Assembly (NCBI RefSeq): GCF_963676685.1
Contig: NC_092350.1
Coordinates: 63,419,674-63,483,673, forward strand
Direction: 5' to 3'
Source: Mytilus edulis
Lineage: Eukaryota > Mollusca > Bivalvia > Mytilida > Mytilidae
DNA length: 64,000 bases
Below the pieces are notes generated by a model, which ran no database searches, was not told the DNA's origin, and saw nothing but the letters and a program-made list of their open reading frames with translations. Shown here piece after piece: positions 11,985 through 23,652 of this stretch (position 1 is its first letter; each line of letters begins with the position of its first letter). The position numbers and the translations under genes were made by a program.

Positions 11985-12157
11985 AAAGACACAAATCGTA
12001 TGAAATAAAGATCACAAACGTTTTAGCAGGCTATACAGAACCAAAACAAGATACGGTTGAAATTATGTGAAATAAAGATAAAAACCGTTTTGGCAGCCAA
12101 TGCTGATCCAAAACAAGACAGTTGTAATTATATGAAATAAAAATTATAAAATGTTTT
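11985..12157. repeat. 66-bp satellite, left block
   Basis: About two and a half diverged units of the 66-bp repeat whose main block is at 12711-13180. Unit landmarks are GTTTTGGCAGGCAATGCTGA and ACAAGACAGTTGTAATTATA. The last unit is cut after ATGTTTT by the MR2 insertion. Confidence 0.75.
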
Positions 12158-12710
12158 TGGCGTATTGAATTTTAAACCTGATGCTTTTTGTTATCTATTA
12201 ATCATGCTTTTCTTTGTCTAATATGGTCTCCTTTTTATTTGTATTGTAGTCCTGTAATATTATGTTGTCATTTCAATGTTATATTTAACTTTGCCATTAA
12301 AGTGCGAGGTTTGGCATGCCATAAAACCAGGTTCAACCCACCACTTTTATTCCCCTTTAAAAGTGTCCTGTACCAAGTCAGGAAGATGGCCATTGTTATA
12401 ATATTGTTCGTTTCTGTGTGTGTTGCATTTTAACGTTGAGTCGTTTGTGTTTTCTCTTATTTTTGAGATAAGACGTGGCACGGTACTTGTCTATCCCAAA
12501 TTCATGTATTTGGTTTTGATGTTATATTTGTTATTCTCGTGGTGTTTTGCCTGTTGCTTGGTCCGTTTCTGTGTGTGTTGCGTTTCGGTGTTGTGTCGTT
12601 GTTCTCTTATATTTAATGCGTTTCCCTCGGTTTTATTTTGTTACCCCGATTTTGTTTTTTGTCCATGGATTTATGAGTTTTGAACAGCGGTATACTACTG
12701 TTGCCTTTAT
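12158..12710 (+). mobile_element. MR2 copy inserted in a satellite, starts at ribozyme cleavage site
   Basis: A 553-bp MR2 copy that splits the 66-bp array. It starts TGGCGTATTGAATTTT, the sequence that follows the predicted hammerhead cleavage point in the other copies, and ends at the family 3' terminus GCCTTTAT. Upstream ribozyme bases are absent. The array unit reads GTTTTGGC; the left flank keeps TTTT and the right flank starts TTGGC, consistent with a very short duplication. Contained ORFs have no recognisable product. Confidence 0.65.
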
Positions 12711-13180
12711 TTGGCAGGCAATGCTGACCCAAAACAAGACAGTTGTAATTATAAGAAATAAAGATCATAAAACGTTTTGACAGGCAATACTGACACAAAA
12801 CAAGACAGTTGTAATTATATGAAATAAAATCATAACACGTTTTGGCAGGCAATGCTGACCCAAAACATGACAGTTGTAATTAATATAAGAAATAAAGATA
12901 ATAAAACGTTTTGGCAGGTAATGCTGGCCTAAAACAAGACAGTTGTAATTATAAGATATACATATAATAAAACGTTTTGGCAGGCAATGCTGGCCCAAAA
13001 TAAGACAGTTGTAATTATAAGAAATAAAAATCATAAAATGTTTTGGCAAGCAATGCTGACCCAAAACAAGACAGTTGTAATTATATGAAATAAAGATCAT
13101 AAAACGTTTTGGCAGGCAATGCTGACCCAAAACAAGACAGTTGTAATGGTATGAAATAAAGATCATAATGTTTTGTCAGG
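12711..13180. repeat. 66-bp satellite, right block, about 7 units
   Basis: Seven units of 63-68 bp, each with TTTTGGCAGGCAATGCTGAC and ACAAGACAGTTGTAATTA. Because 66 is a multiple of three, the minus strand stays open over 12765-13166 as a 22-residue repeat. That ORF is a by-product of the period and not evidence of a protein. Confidence 0.85.
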
Positions 13181-14349
13181 TAATACTGACCCGCAACAGC
13201 TGAAGTATAAAGTTCTGATACTAAATGTATTCTTTTTAGCTGTAAAATTCCATAAACGTATTTGACTTCAATCCCTGAATCACGGATACTAATAGGACCA
13301 TTCCATCCATGAACTGCGGCAGAAGTCTTTGTTTGTTTTATTTTCCTTCCTCTAAAATTAAGTGCTGTAATTAAGTAACGAGAGTCCCGGACAATTAACG
13401 ACATAGTCAACTTTAAAGAGATGGTGGTATAACAATAGGTGCTTTGAGCTTTCATTGTAACTAGGGTCCAGTTGTGTATCAAAATGCTGATCGAAATCGT
13501 ATTTTGTAAATTTGTATTTATAAAACAGTAAAATTAGGCTTTGGTTAGTCAATGTTGATACGACTCGCACTTCTGGATAAAAATTCTAATCTAAATTAGG
13601 TATGTGTCATTAATGTCAGTGAAACAGCAACCCATCAATATTCGTATGTTTGTATTATCGGACTTATGGCATACCGCTGACAAATGAAAGTATGTGTAAG
13701 TTGTTGATATCACGCTTTATTGCACATGGGGAAAGTTCTTTCGTAGGTGAATACCATTCTTAGTGCTCGTCAAAAAGTCGTCCATAGTTAAGGCATGAAA
13801 TAAACAAAAAAAAGAATATAAAATAATGGATGAAATTAAATTTCCTTTAAAAAACAAACTTGGTCTTACTCAAGGACCACAAACATAAAGAATGTTAAGG
13901 AATAATATGCGATAATTAAATTATCATAGTTTCTCTTCTTTAATAATCAACCATTAAACAAAAAAGATGTTTTTATCATGTATTAAATGAAGAGTATGAA
14001 CTTTTAAAATTCATCAGTATATACAGGTATATATATATATGTCTTGTCCAATGTTATTTTTATTAATGAATCTAGTATATAGAAAAAAGCAAACGACCTA
14101 CCAGTGCATAAGTATCGGCATAAAAATTATCAATTACGTTCATCGCATCCCAAACTATATCATGTACATGAATTATACTAGTAAAGATAAATAAAATAAT
14201 ACATTAAAAACATGTATTACAAACTGACAAACATGTAAATCTGGCTACATGTCTCTAAATACTGGCAATTTTGTATGTAGCTAAAGAATTGATTACAAAA
14301 TTAATTCATTCCAAACCAATCACCATAACGAAATAATAATTAAAAGTAG
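13181..14349. other. No gene recognised
   Basis: The minus strand has overlapping ORFs at 13482-13081 and 13570-13358. They look vaguely protein-like but show no motif or clear splice structure. The rest is AT-rich with nothing recognised. Confidence 0.4.
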
Positions 14350-15110
14350 TTTAGCATGAGTTTCATGACGAAGCATAAAACTATACAGAGATCATAGACC
14401 AAGCTACTACGACCTTTGCAAAAAATATAACATGCGTTTCATGACGAAGCATAAAACAAAACCCACTACATATTAATTTTACAAAAGCAAATACACAGAG
14501 GTCATAGACCAAGCTACTACGACCTCTGAAAGAGTAGCATGAGCTTCATGACGAAGCATAAAACAATACAGAGATTATAGACCAAGCTACTACGACCTCT
14601 GTAAAACCAAAGCAGCATGAGTTTCATGACGAAGCATAAAACAATACCAACTACATACTACAATATTTGCAAAAGTAAATACACAGAGGTCATAGACCAA
14701 GCTACCACAACCTCTGAGAAAATAATATACAGAGGACATAAGTACAAGCAACCACGCCCTCTGCGAAAATTTAAATATCGTCCACATTACCCAAACAGGC
14801 AAAGACATGTAAATTGGTTCGTAATAAATAAGCATTGGGTTGCGATATAGGTAAGAAACATATCCTTTTTATAACGATTACATAAAGCAAACAAGGTACA
14901 CTTGTATAAATTAAAATACTAACAATTGTAGCGATTAGGCTAACTTGCAAAATTATAATAAGCTCAAACCAAACTGCCGTGACGAGATTTACGAAAGAAG
15001 CACGAGTTTCGTGACAAAGCATAAAACAATGAACTCTGCATAAAACGTAATTGAAAAAGCACATACACAGAGGTCATAAGTATTAGCAGTCAAGTTCACT
15101 GCACCAATTG
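14350..15110. repeat. Tandem array of two alternating hairpin modules
   Basis: Two short modules alternate several times. Module 1 is TTTCATGACGAAGCATAAAA, near 14360, 14437, 14549, 14620 and, diverged, 15007. Module 2 is CAGAGGTCATAGACC..CGACCTCTG, near 14384, 14496, 14574, 14684 and, diverged, 14730. Both are partly self-complementary: module 2 ends pair as CAGAGGTC/GACCTCTG. No ORF. Confidence 0.7.
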
Positions 15111-16599
15111 AAATATCGTCAACTTTACCCAAACAAGTAAGGCAAATGGGTTTGTAACACAATAGCTTAGCATTAAAACTTAAACTTTCTTGGCAATGCT
15201 CTTTCATATAAGAGTACTTAAAATGTATGGAACCGTTAATAACATCGTCTAAATTATATGTGTATAACTTTGCATTCTACCATGTATGGTATTATTATCG
15301 TTATGCAATAATCCAATTTTTAATTGTAGTTAAATTTAAACGAATCATGTATCTTACAAATACATAAGGCGGATATACGTTCTGCAAACATAATGATGCT
15401 GTAAAGGATTCAGTAACTTGTAAAATTACAGCATCAGGTTAATCATCAGATAAATGATAAATAATTACATTTTGATCGCAAACGCACAGTGTCGCCATCC
15501 ACATGAAAATCAATTTGACCCACTATAGCTTTGACAAAGAAATGAATTTGACCAACTGCTCATGTTTGGCATAAATCTAAATCGTGAGTTCTATCCGAAT
15601 GGAAGAATGGTTAAAAAAAATCAACTGTACGTTTGTTCAAAATGTAAGCATAGAATAGCTTAAAAATAAAAGTATAGTTTTATTTTACCTGAAATAGCTA
15701 AAATGAAATCACTCCAGTCCAAAATTATCCATAAAACAAAAAGCAAAATCACATATAATTTTGAACAAATTGTTTGATAAGAATCACAAGTTAACACATC
15801 AAATGCTGATGATAAAAGGAAGTGACCACAATACACTTACACGTGAACCCGTACTGACCCGCAAGATCATTGACCAATAAGAAAGATGCATTGGTCATAA
15901 GTGAAATTTCTCTGCACGTGAAAACATGTTATCTAATTTCAACAATTTATCGTTTAATTAAGTAGGACACTCTGACCCTTTGACCAGACTAGAGACATCA
16001 TACGTTTACAGTATTAATAGCTCACTCTTTTATTTAAGTCGGTTAGTAATAACCAATTAAAACAGAATTATCTTCTCTGCTGTCTTAAATTATTTTATTC
16101 CGCTTAATTTTCAATTAGTAACAACAACAAATCGGATGACTAACCTTGTTTGTATTGGATACTTATAGTTCACAAAATTCATTACAAACAACGCTACATT
16201 GCCTCAATCTGCATGATCGACTAAAGAACTGTCCATTAAATTGACAAAAACTCTGTGGAAGTGGAAGAGGGTCTTCAGAAATTCTGTGAAACTGTTAAGT
16301 CGAGTAGCTATACTATTATTAACCATATGTATGTGGATTCTTAAAAAACATCTTTAAAGAACATATGGGTAATTTTAAATCTTGATCTTGTTCTGCGATT
16401 AGTTTTATCAAAAACTTAGATTTTTTTACCCTGTAAACGAACATTCCAAATGTTAAATTGAAAAATCGTCTGAATAAAATAATCCACAATGCTTCTCCAT
16501 ACATAAATAGTAGCTAACGCTATAAATGTATTACTTTGGGATACCATACGGCATATTTTGTTTATAGTGAACAAAACGTTTGAACAGGCTACACAGAAG
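15111..16599. other. No gene or clear repeat recognised
   Basis: AT-rich, short ORFs only. A family-like fragment of the preceding array fades out near 15200. Nothing else could be supported. Confidence 0.4.
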
Positions 16600-17190
16600 A
16601 ACAAGTGATCAGTATGCTGGAGTTTCTTACTGATAACATATTTTTTCTAATTTAGATGTAGACTTTCCAACATATTTTCTCTCATGGCCGACCTCTTCTT
16701 ATTTTCATATGGGTTCGAGTTCCTTCAGACACTTGTAAAAAAAACAACAAAATCAAAAGAAGCCGTAATTTAATATCACATTCAGATATATTGATGATGT
16801 TCTTTCCATTAACAACCCAATCTTTTCTGGTTGGGTTCCATTAAAATATCCCTCTGAACTAGAAATTTAAAAACAACAAATATGGTTACTCCGCCTCATT
16901 TTAACCTTATACCTCGAATTTGACATACACGGTCATCTCACTACCAGAATCTATGACAACGCGACGATTTTAATTTTGAAATTATTAACGTCCCCAGTGT
17001 CTGAGCAGAAAGGTGATGAACCAGGAGTATTTCAAAGAACGTCTCGTCCTTTTTGTAAAAAAGTTCATTGGAAGGTACCAATATTTTGTTGATAAATATT
17101 CCGTATCAATTTCACAAATAATACAGGATGGTGATGAAGTATAGATGCTGGTACTGACGTTGTTCGTAATCTTCATAACGTGTTATAGTT
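16600..17190 (+). pseudogene. PLE family E reverse transcriptase relic
   Basis: Decayed PLE RT read over several frames. Near 16605 comes EQVISMLEFLTDNIF, then MADLFLFSYGFEFL (about 16684-16725), then the catalytic FRYIDDVLSINNP (16784-16822). Next are PSELEI, LEFDIHGHLTTRIYDN and finally NQEYFKERLVLFVKKF and YSVSISQII (17020-17130). It has at least two frame changes, stops and a missing stretch between TRIYDN and NQEYF. It is a different family from the 9.2 and 36 kb copies (SINNP instead of ALNND or SLNNS). Confidence 0.7.
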
Positions 17191-17640
17191 TTCTTTTATT
17201 TGCCTTTATTAATATCACTTTTACTGTTTGGTCTTGTTTCTTTGGTGGTATCCATTTGACGTGACTCTGTACTGATACATCCTGTTATTGCTCTGATAAA
17301 TTTTGTATTCGTGTCTTTCGTGTTTACTAATGTGATTTGTCTGTATGTCCTTTTGTGTTTCTTTGATACATATGACGTGAATCTGTACTTATACATCCGA
17401 TCATTTTGTAATTGTGGTATCGTAAATTTTTGTGTTCTTGTCTTTTCATTTTTGCTAAATGTGCTTTAACTACTGTAACTCTATTTTTAACATTTTTTCC
17501 TATTATTTCTGTTGGTTTTGTTCACACATCGTTGTCAATTTAATGGTATTTGTTGCGAATGTCGTACAAGTGAGAGGTTTAACTAGCTATAAAACCAGGT
17601 TTTAGTTTTGCCATTTGATTAAGAACTTTTTGTTTTCAAT
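17191..17640 (+). mobile_element. PLE family E 3' tail
   Basis: Contains two diverged tandem copies of a segment of about 115 bp with GACGTGA.TCTGTACT.ATACATCC (from about 17245 and 17360). A retroelement-tail block, GTGAGAGGTTTAACTAGC, follows near 17570. Assigned by adjacency to the RT relic. Confidence 0.4.
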
Positions 17641-17649
17641 TTTTCACGT

Positions 17650-20600
17650 AGTTCAGTATTTCTGTGATTTTATTTTGTATAGATATTTCAAGGATCAAAA
17701 CGTCTGTAACAGCTAAACCTATAACGTATGCTAGTTTCTAACAGTTCCAAATAAATATAATCATATATTTAAGTACTTGTATAATTTTTTTTATAATACT
17801 CCAGTTTCATTTGGAAATATGAAACAAGTGTTTAGGCATGCAAATAATTTTGAAGAAGTATATTGATTGAAATAGCAATTTAAATTATAAATAAAACCAT
17901 TAGAATAAGCATAACAATTATAGAATTATCTGAAGCAAAGTATAAAATCAGCAGATCATGTGAAATATATAATTGTAGTCTATAACTATAGTTAACGGTT
18001 GGGCCTGTCAGATTAACATGATTTATGTATCTTCGTTTTATAAGTAGCTTACATGGATCTAATAAAAGGTTATTATCCATAACGTATAAGTTAATTGTAG
18101 TCAGCCAGACAGGGAATTCTTATATTCGAGGCTAACGCTTTTTGTTATCAACATTTATAACAGATGGTACTGTTTGAATATAGCATGTCCGGTATTGGTC
18201 ATTTGTGTTACCTTTTGTTCAACAATTATTTTTCAGATGAACAACATGCAACTTTTATAATAGTCACCAATGAAGATTACTAGTACTAGTATTAAGTGTA
18301 ATAACTTATAGAAATTAAGGGTCGTGCCTTTTGGAGTGTCTTCATAATTTTAAATGTTTAAATGGAAGCTCATAATATATGTAGGTAATTGTCAAACAAA
18401 CTGCGGAAATTTGACGCTTTTTATGTTCGTTATAAGACACATATTTACATATATATTGAAATTGCACTAAAGTAATATAACATTACACGGAATTTTAGTC
18501 GTTTGAAGGTAGGATCTACATAGATGTTATACTTTTATAATAATACAAACATTTTGACTCATAAAATATGGTATATTTATCAGCATAATTATAAATTAGT
18601 ATTACCATCATAGGGGAAAAAGATTTAATTCTTGAGTTCTTTTGTTTTGTGGTCAATCTTTAGTTTTTAGAGTAGTGATCTGTGGGAGAAAAAAATCATC
18701 TTGCTTTCACGGCATCGCATTGTCTTTCTTCTACTTTTTTTTAGTCTGTGTGATGGCTTTTCATTATTTTAGTAAAACTTAAAGTATTTTGTGCAGACGT
18801 TCATGAAAATATTTTGACCATAGTTATAAACACCGCAAATCATTAAGATAGACAAATTAAACATAAATTGCATAAAATGAAACTACGGAAACATGGTATG
18901 ACTTCGTATTATACTGTTAATTCCTGCTTATGTTCTAAAAATTTCACTGAAGGTTAATGTGACACAGATGCTACAGGAACTGTTCCTGTCTTTTTACCAA
19001 TATTACACGCTCTAAGACAATTCATGACAAAGACACTTTTGGCGGGACTCGCGACAGGGTCTTGGTAAATAAATTATGCAATGCAGTTTACTTTGTCTAA
19101 ATGATATAATGTTTGTCTAATCTTTTTTGTTTTTGTTTTATCAAGAACTAACATAAAACCATTCAATTTGTTTGTTTCTAATCTTGTACATTTAAATGTT
19201 CGTCAAAGTATTGACAATCAGACACACCAATTACAGGCAAAAAACCCCAATGATAACAATATTAAACATAACATTTGATTATTATAACATAAATAACAAA
19301 AAGGCAAGGAAGATACAATTATGTTCTAATTCATAACTTCAAGCGAACATAAATTATATACAAAATAAACTCAACACCTTTGTATGGGATCAGCTCGCCT
19401 GACAGTGTGCAGCAAAGCTTTAATTTTGTTAACGGCAAATGCAGTGTAATAAATGTTCATCAGTGTTACTCTCTGCCTATGCAAAAAACCAGTCTACAAA
19501 AATAAAAACAATTTTCATTATGTATGCAAATACATATTATAAATCAAATAAAGATTCTGTTCTTTCACACATTATTATTCACATTAATAAAAAAAAATAA
19601 CACAAAAAAAATACATTAAGTCGGGTTGAAAGATGGGAAACTTGACTGCAAAAGCGAAAGGGTTCTTGTACGTTTAATAATCTCAGCTGGCTTACTAAAG
19701 GTTGCCATTTGGACTTAAAACTATTGGTGTTCGGAAAAAAAAATCTTTTCTAAGATCAAAATGTGCAAATTGATAATCAAGTATTCAATTATATAAAGAG
19801 ATCAAGACAATTTCTCGTAGTAAAGTAACAAAATAGGTAAAACACAACTGATCATCATCTTCCGAATCTCTGTCGTTCTTTCTTAATTCCATCTCCTTTT
19901 TTTTTAGAATAGTTTAGTAAAATGTATGATGTTTATATTATATAATGCATTATCACGTTCATTTTGTATATATATTGTATTTTGGAGAAGACTTTATAAG
20001 TATGTTTTACTTGTGTCTGATTATTTTTGCTTTGAGCAAATAAGATATTTTTAAAATAAGCAGAAAAGTTTTCTGTTGGTTTACCACAGTTATATATACC
20101 AATAAATGTAATGATCATACAGTTGTTGTTAACCTATTAGGCACCTTAACGGAATTATTACTTTCGGCTTTACACTGATCTCGTCTTCCAGATTTTTTCA
20201 TGACAAATTGGTTTTTTTAAACACAGTGCTTTAACTGTTAATTGTAATTTCTCTGCATTAATACGTTATAGAGTATCTGTTACACATATGACGATGAATA
20301 CGCTTCAATTGTAGTAACCACAATCCCGCCCCCTTTCCATTAAGGTTACAACACCAAATTATACTTGTCAATGAATGTGTACATACATTATCAACAAAGC
20401 AAATGCCGAATGTACATTTGTATCCACGGTTTGTATAGTATAGTATTTATTATTTTTTAACTAGCTATCTGTACACTTAAAAGAGTCATTAAATCCTGAC
20501 ATGTGTTTAGTTGATTACGTCTCTGATGCATGATTTTGTTTTATAAATTATTTGTTTTGGCTTTAACTAGCTCTCTCAAGAAATGCAAGTACTCTTAAAT

Positions 20601-21237
20601 CGTACTTTGGTGTCAAATTGACCTGTTGACACAATTGATAATACATTTTTTTTTTATTCAATGTTTACAAATTTTGTGTTTTATATCGTTTCACTATTTT
20701 TAATATTTATTTTTAAGAATTAAGTATGTCGATAAATTTTCAATTCTGTTCTCGTACTATCAATATAAAATTTAATATACAGGAAATATTTCCGTACATG
20801 CACCAATGGCATTTTTTTTTTATATTACCCGTGTTCATTACTTTATTTAACGCCATTATGTACAAGGTTAAAGTTGTCTTTCTAAAATTGTTTTACTTAT
20901 CCCTCTTCTTTTTTTTTTTAATAATACTGTATTCATATTAATCCATAAACCAAGTTTATTCGTTCCGTGTATGTTTATCTGTTGGGTGAATGTTAATTTC
21001 AATTGATATTTTATAGCTGGTTTTTCTGTGTTGTAATGTTACGCTACAATATCATGTTAGGTTGAAGGTTGGTGCTTATGTAAACTTTCAAACCAGCTGC
21101 ATTTGTTTGCACATGTCATGGAATTTGTTGTGAATAATTGTCGTTTTTTAATGTGGTTCATATGCGTTTCTCGTTTCCTTTTTTATATTTATAGATTAGA
21201 CCGGTGGTTTTCCTGTTTGAAAGGTTTTACACTAGTT
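17650..21237. other. Long AT-rich intergenic stretch
   Basis: No coding exon, retroelement motif or RNA gene was recognised on either strand. The ORF at 20726-20941 is hydrophobic because the DNA is T-rich and is not supported. Confidence 0.4.
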
Positions 21238-21264
21238 TCTTTTTTTTTTTTTTTTTTTTTTTTT
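21238..21264. repeat. Poly-T run, about 25 bp
   Basis: Uninterrupted T run next to the minus-strand MR1 copy. It may be part of that copy's end or simple slippage. Confidence 0.8.
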
Positions 21265-21405
21265 GCCCTTGATAACTTGCTGTTTGGTGTGAGATAAGGC
21301 TCCGTGTTAAAGGCCTTTTTTTTTTACCTATAACTGTTAAATTTTTACACATTGTGACTTATATCAAAGGTTGTCTCATTGGTACTCATATCACATCTTC
21401 TTATT
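21265..21405 (-). repeat. MR1 repeat, minus strand
   Basis: Reads CTTGCTGTTTGGTGTGAG, AAGGCTCCGTGTTAAAGGCC and GTTGTCTCATTGGTACTCAT, the reverse complement of the MR1 landmarks. Confidence 0.7.
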
Positions 21406-21689
21406 ACTATAAATAAAGACAAGGAAAATGTGGTATGAGAAAAGAATCAAACAGAGACAAAATAACGTATGCAATGAAAGGTTCGGCATTCTACAGATAA
21501 CATAATCCATACCGTAATCAGTTATAAAAGATTTGATAAAAGACTTGGAATAGGCACATGCAATAAATGTTTCTAAACAAATATGGTCAACTCCTTGCTA
21601 ACTTTGGTAAATAGTGTACTAGTTCATAATAGGCTCATAACGAGAGGCAAAAGCTACTTAAGGGATATTCAATCCCGTTTATAGTAATG

Positions 21690-21945
21690 CCGTGGTTATA
21701 ATGGAATACGATCACTATACAAATATCAGAATACAAAATACATCAGAAAAAACTCAATACTGGACAACTCAAATACATCCAAAAGCGAGAGATGATCTCA
21801 GGTGCTCCACCAGGGTTATACAAAGCAGATCCTATCACACATCTAGAAACCGACGTATATGTCATGCAAGTCCAATGATAATTTCAATTCAGTAAGTCAC
21901 TTTTAAAAAGAGGATTGGATTGTTGTTATGACTCTTTGAACATAT
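21690..21945 (-). mobile_element. PLE family B tail fragment
   Basis: On the minus strand it matches the end of the PLE-B RT and its tail: GTGACTTACTGAATTGAA-like, then AGGATCTGCTTTGTATAACC and GGTGGAGCACCTGAGATC. Heavily diverged relative to 38141-38290. Confidence 0.55.
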
Positions 21946-21949
21946 AAAA

Positions 21950-22290
21950 AAGAAAATGTGGTATGATTGCCAATGAGACAACTATCCACCAAAATGACAC
22001 AACAACTATAGGTCACCGTACGGCCTTCAACAATGAGCAAATCTCATACCGCATAGTCAGCTATAAAAGGCCCCGATAACACAATGTAAAACAATTCAAA
22101 CGAGAAAACTAATGGCCTTATTTATGTAAAAAAATGAACGAAAAACAAATATGTAACACAAAAACAAACGACAACCACTGAATTACAGGCTCCTGACGTG
22201 GGACAGACACATACATAAATAATGTGGCGGGGTTAACCATGTTAGCGGGATCCCAACCCTCCCCCTAACCTGGGACAGTGGTAAAACAGT
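21950..22290 (+). repeat. MR1 repeat, long copy
   Basis: Best long example of the subtype: GGTATGATTGCCAATGAGAC, ACGGCCTTCAACAATGAGCA, AACGACAACCACTGAATTAC, ATAATGTGGCGGGGTTAACC and CCCAACCCTCCCCCTAACC. The last part is the reverse complement of the PLE-A tail at 10240-10300. Confidence 0.75.
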
Positions 22291-22499
22291 ACAACATAAG
22301 AACGAACTATAAAAGTTGAAAAAGGCTTAACTCATCAAATAGACAAAAAATACAAGTGGACGTGGCCGGGTACTTATACATCCCGACACAAAAAAACACA
22401 AAGAACAGATCTGAGAGTACTCGCATTTATCTGACAACTAGTTCAAAGCCACTAAATACTAATAAAAAAATCATTCCTCAATACCTGCATCATGTGGAA

Positions 22500-22625
22500 A
22501 CAGATATACCATGTTAAGTAATGATGGCGTCTGTTTCATTTTAAAAGGGGTGTCTCCAAAATCACCACTTTGAGCTCTTGGTTGAATATCTTTCTTGTAA
22601 GCAGCAAACCTCTATCAAGGAAAAT
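22500..22625 (-). pseudogene. PLE family B RT fragment
   Basis: On the minus strand GLLLTRKIFNQELKVVILET is readable, matching the LLLTRKLLNQEFQMVKLKS segment that follows YHDFLE in the 36-38 kb copy. Fragment only. Confidence 0.6.
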
Positions 22626-22629
22626 ATGA

Positions 22630-23349
22630 TAGGAAATGCAGCCTATAAATCATCATTATAACTACGAGATATACATATGCCATATGCATGCGCTGTTAAA
22701 ATATTGATACATCACATTTAGGATCCTGAAATCATCTCTTTTGTCGTGACGCTCGGTTGAGAACAGGTTGACTCACAATATCGACACGAAGCAGAAAAAA
22801 AACAACTGACATAAAGACATACAGAACCGTTGTAAGAATACTCCCAGGCACTGGAAGTTTATTCAGAGACAATGCTAACTGAAAGATAAATATTGTTTTC
22901 TTTGGCGATATCATCAATCGGTACACAATCAACGTATTTAAAGACGTCAAAAACATTTTGAGATAATCAGTATAAGCTTATTTCAAAGTAAATCCCTTCC
23001 GGTAAATTTTCGAAGTATAATAAGAGTATTATTACTCTTTAAAGCAAAAAAAAGTATCAAGGTATCGGTTATAGTCAGAAATATAGACGGATCATACTGA
23101 GTTTTTTAGTAAACTGTGATTCATAGCAATACAACAACGAATATGATATTCAATGGGTCTGTTGGTACCAATTGGAGCACATAATCCTGTCGATGAACTT
23201 TATAATCATAAATTTGACGATACGCTTGCCTATTGGAGCAAATATTATTTCAGACCTGATAGTTAACCAGTCATATGATACATTAATCATTTCAAATCCT
23301 GAGTGTACTTCCGGTTTTTTTTTTGTACTGTATTCCTGTCACGTAAAAT
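22630..23349. other. No gene supported
   Basis: A 74-codon hydrophobic minus-strand ORF (22956-22732) is present but lacks recognisable motifs or splice context. Nothing else recognised. Confidence 0.35.
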
Positions 23350-23652
23350 CGTAATTTTAGCACTACAACTTAAGCGGGAGGTTGGACTAGCAATAACATC
23401 AGGTTCAGCTAACCATGTTTCTTAAAATATCATGTACTATACTATTTCAGGAATTTGGCAGTTGTTATCAAATAGTCCGTTTCAGTGTATGTTGGCGTTT
23501 AATTTTGAAGCAGTACAGTGTTTCTGTTGTTCTTTTCTCCCCTCTTATAGTTGATAGATTTCCCTTAGTTTCGGTTAGTGATCCGGATTTGTTTCAGTTA
23601 TGATGATTTATGACTACTAGACCTCGGTGTACTACATCTGCCTTTATATACT
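23350..23652 (+). repeat. MR2-related repeat, diverged 3' half
   Basis: CTTAAGCGGGAGGTTGGACT, GGTTCAGCTAACCATGTTTC, GATAGATTTCCCTTAGTTTC and the terminal TGCCTTTATA match the order of the MR2 3' half, with high divergence. Confidence 0.55.

Noticed and set aside
12765..13166. 133-codon minus-strand ORF of 22-residue repeats
   Set aside because: The frame is open because the DNA satellite period is 66 bp. No start context, no known motif, and units drift in step with the DNA repeat.
13081..13570. Two overlapping minus-strand ORFs that look protein-like
   Set aside because: Frames overlap and neither shows domain motifs or consistent splice borders; one runs into the satellite.
20726..21297. 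Phe-rich ORFs around poly-T
   Set aside because: Low-complexity translation only.
22732..22956. Hydrophobic 74-aa minus-strand ORF resembling a receptor membrane segment
   Set aside because: Considered as a Cys-loop receptor piece, but no conserved residues or splice sites support it and it adjoins a PLE-B fragment.
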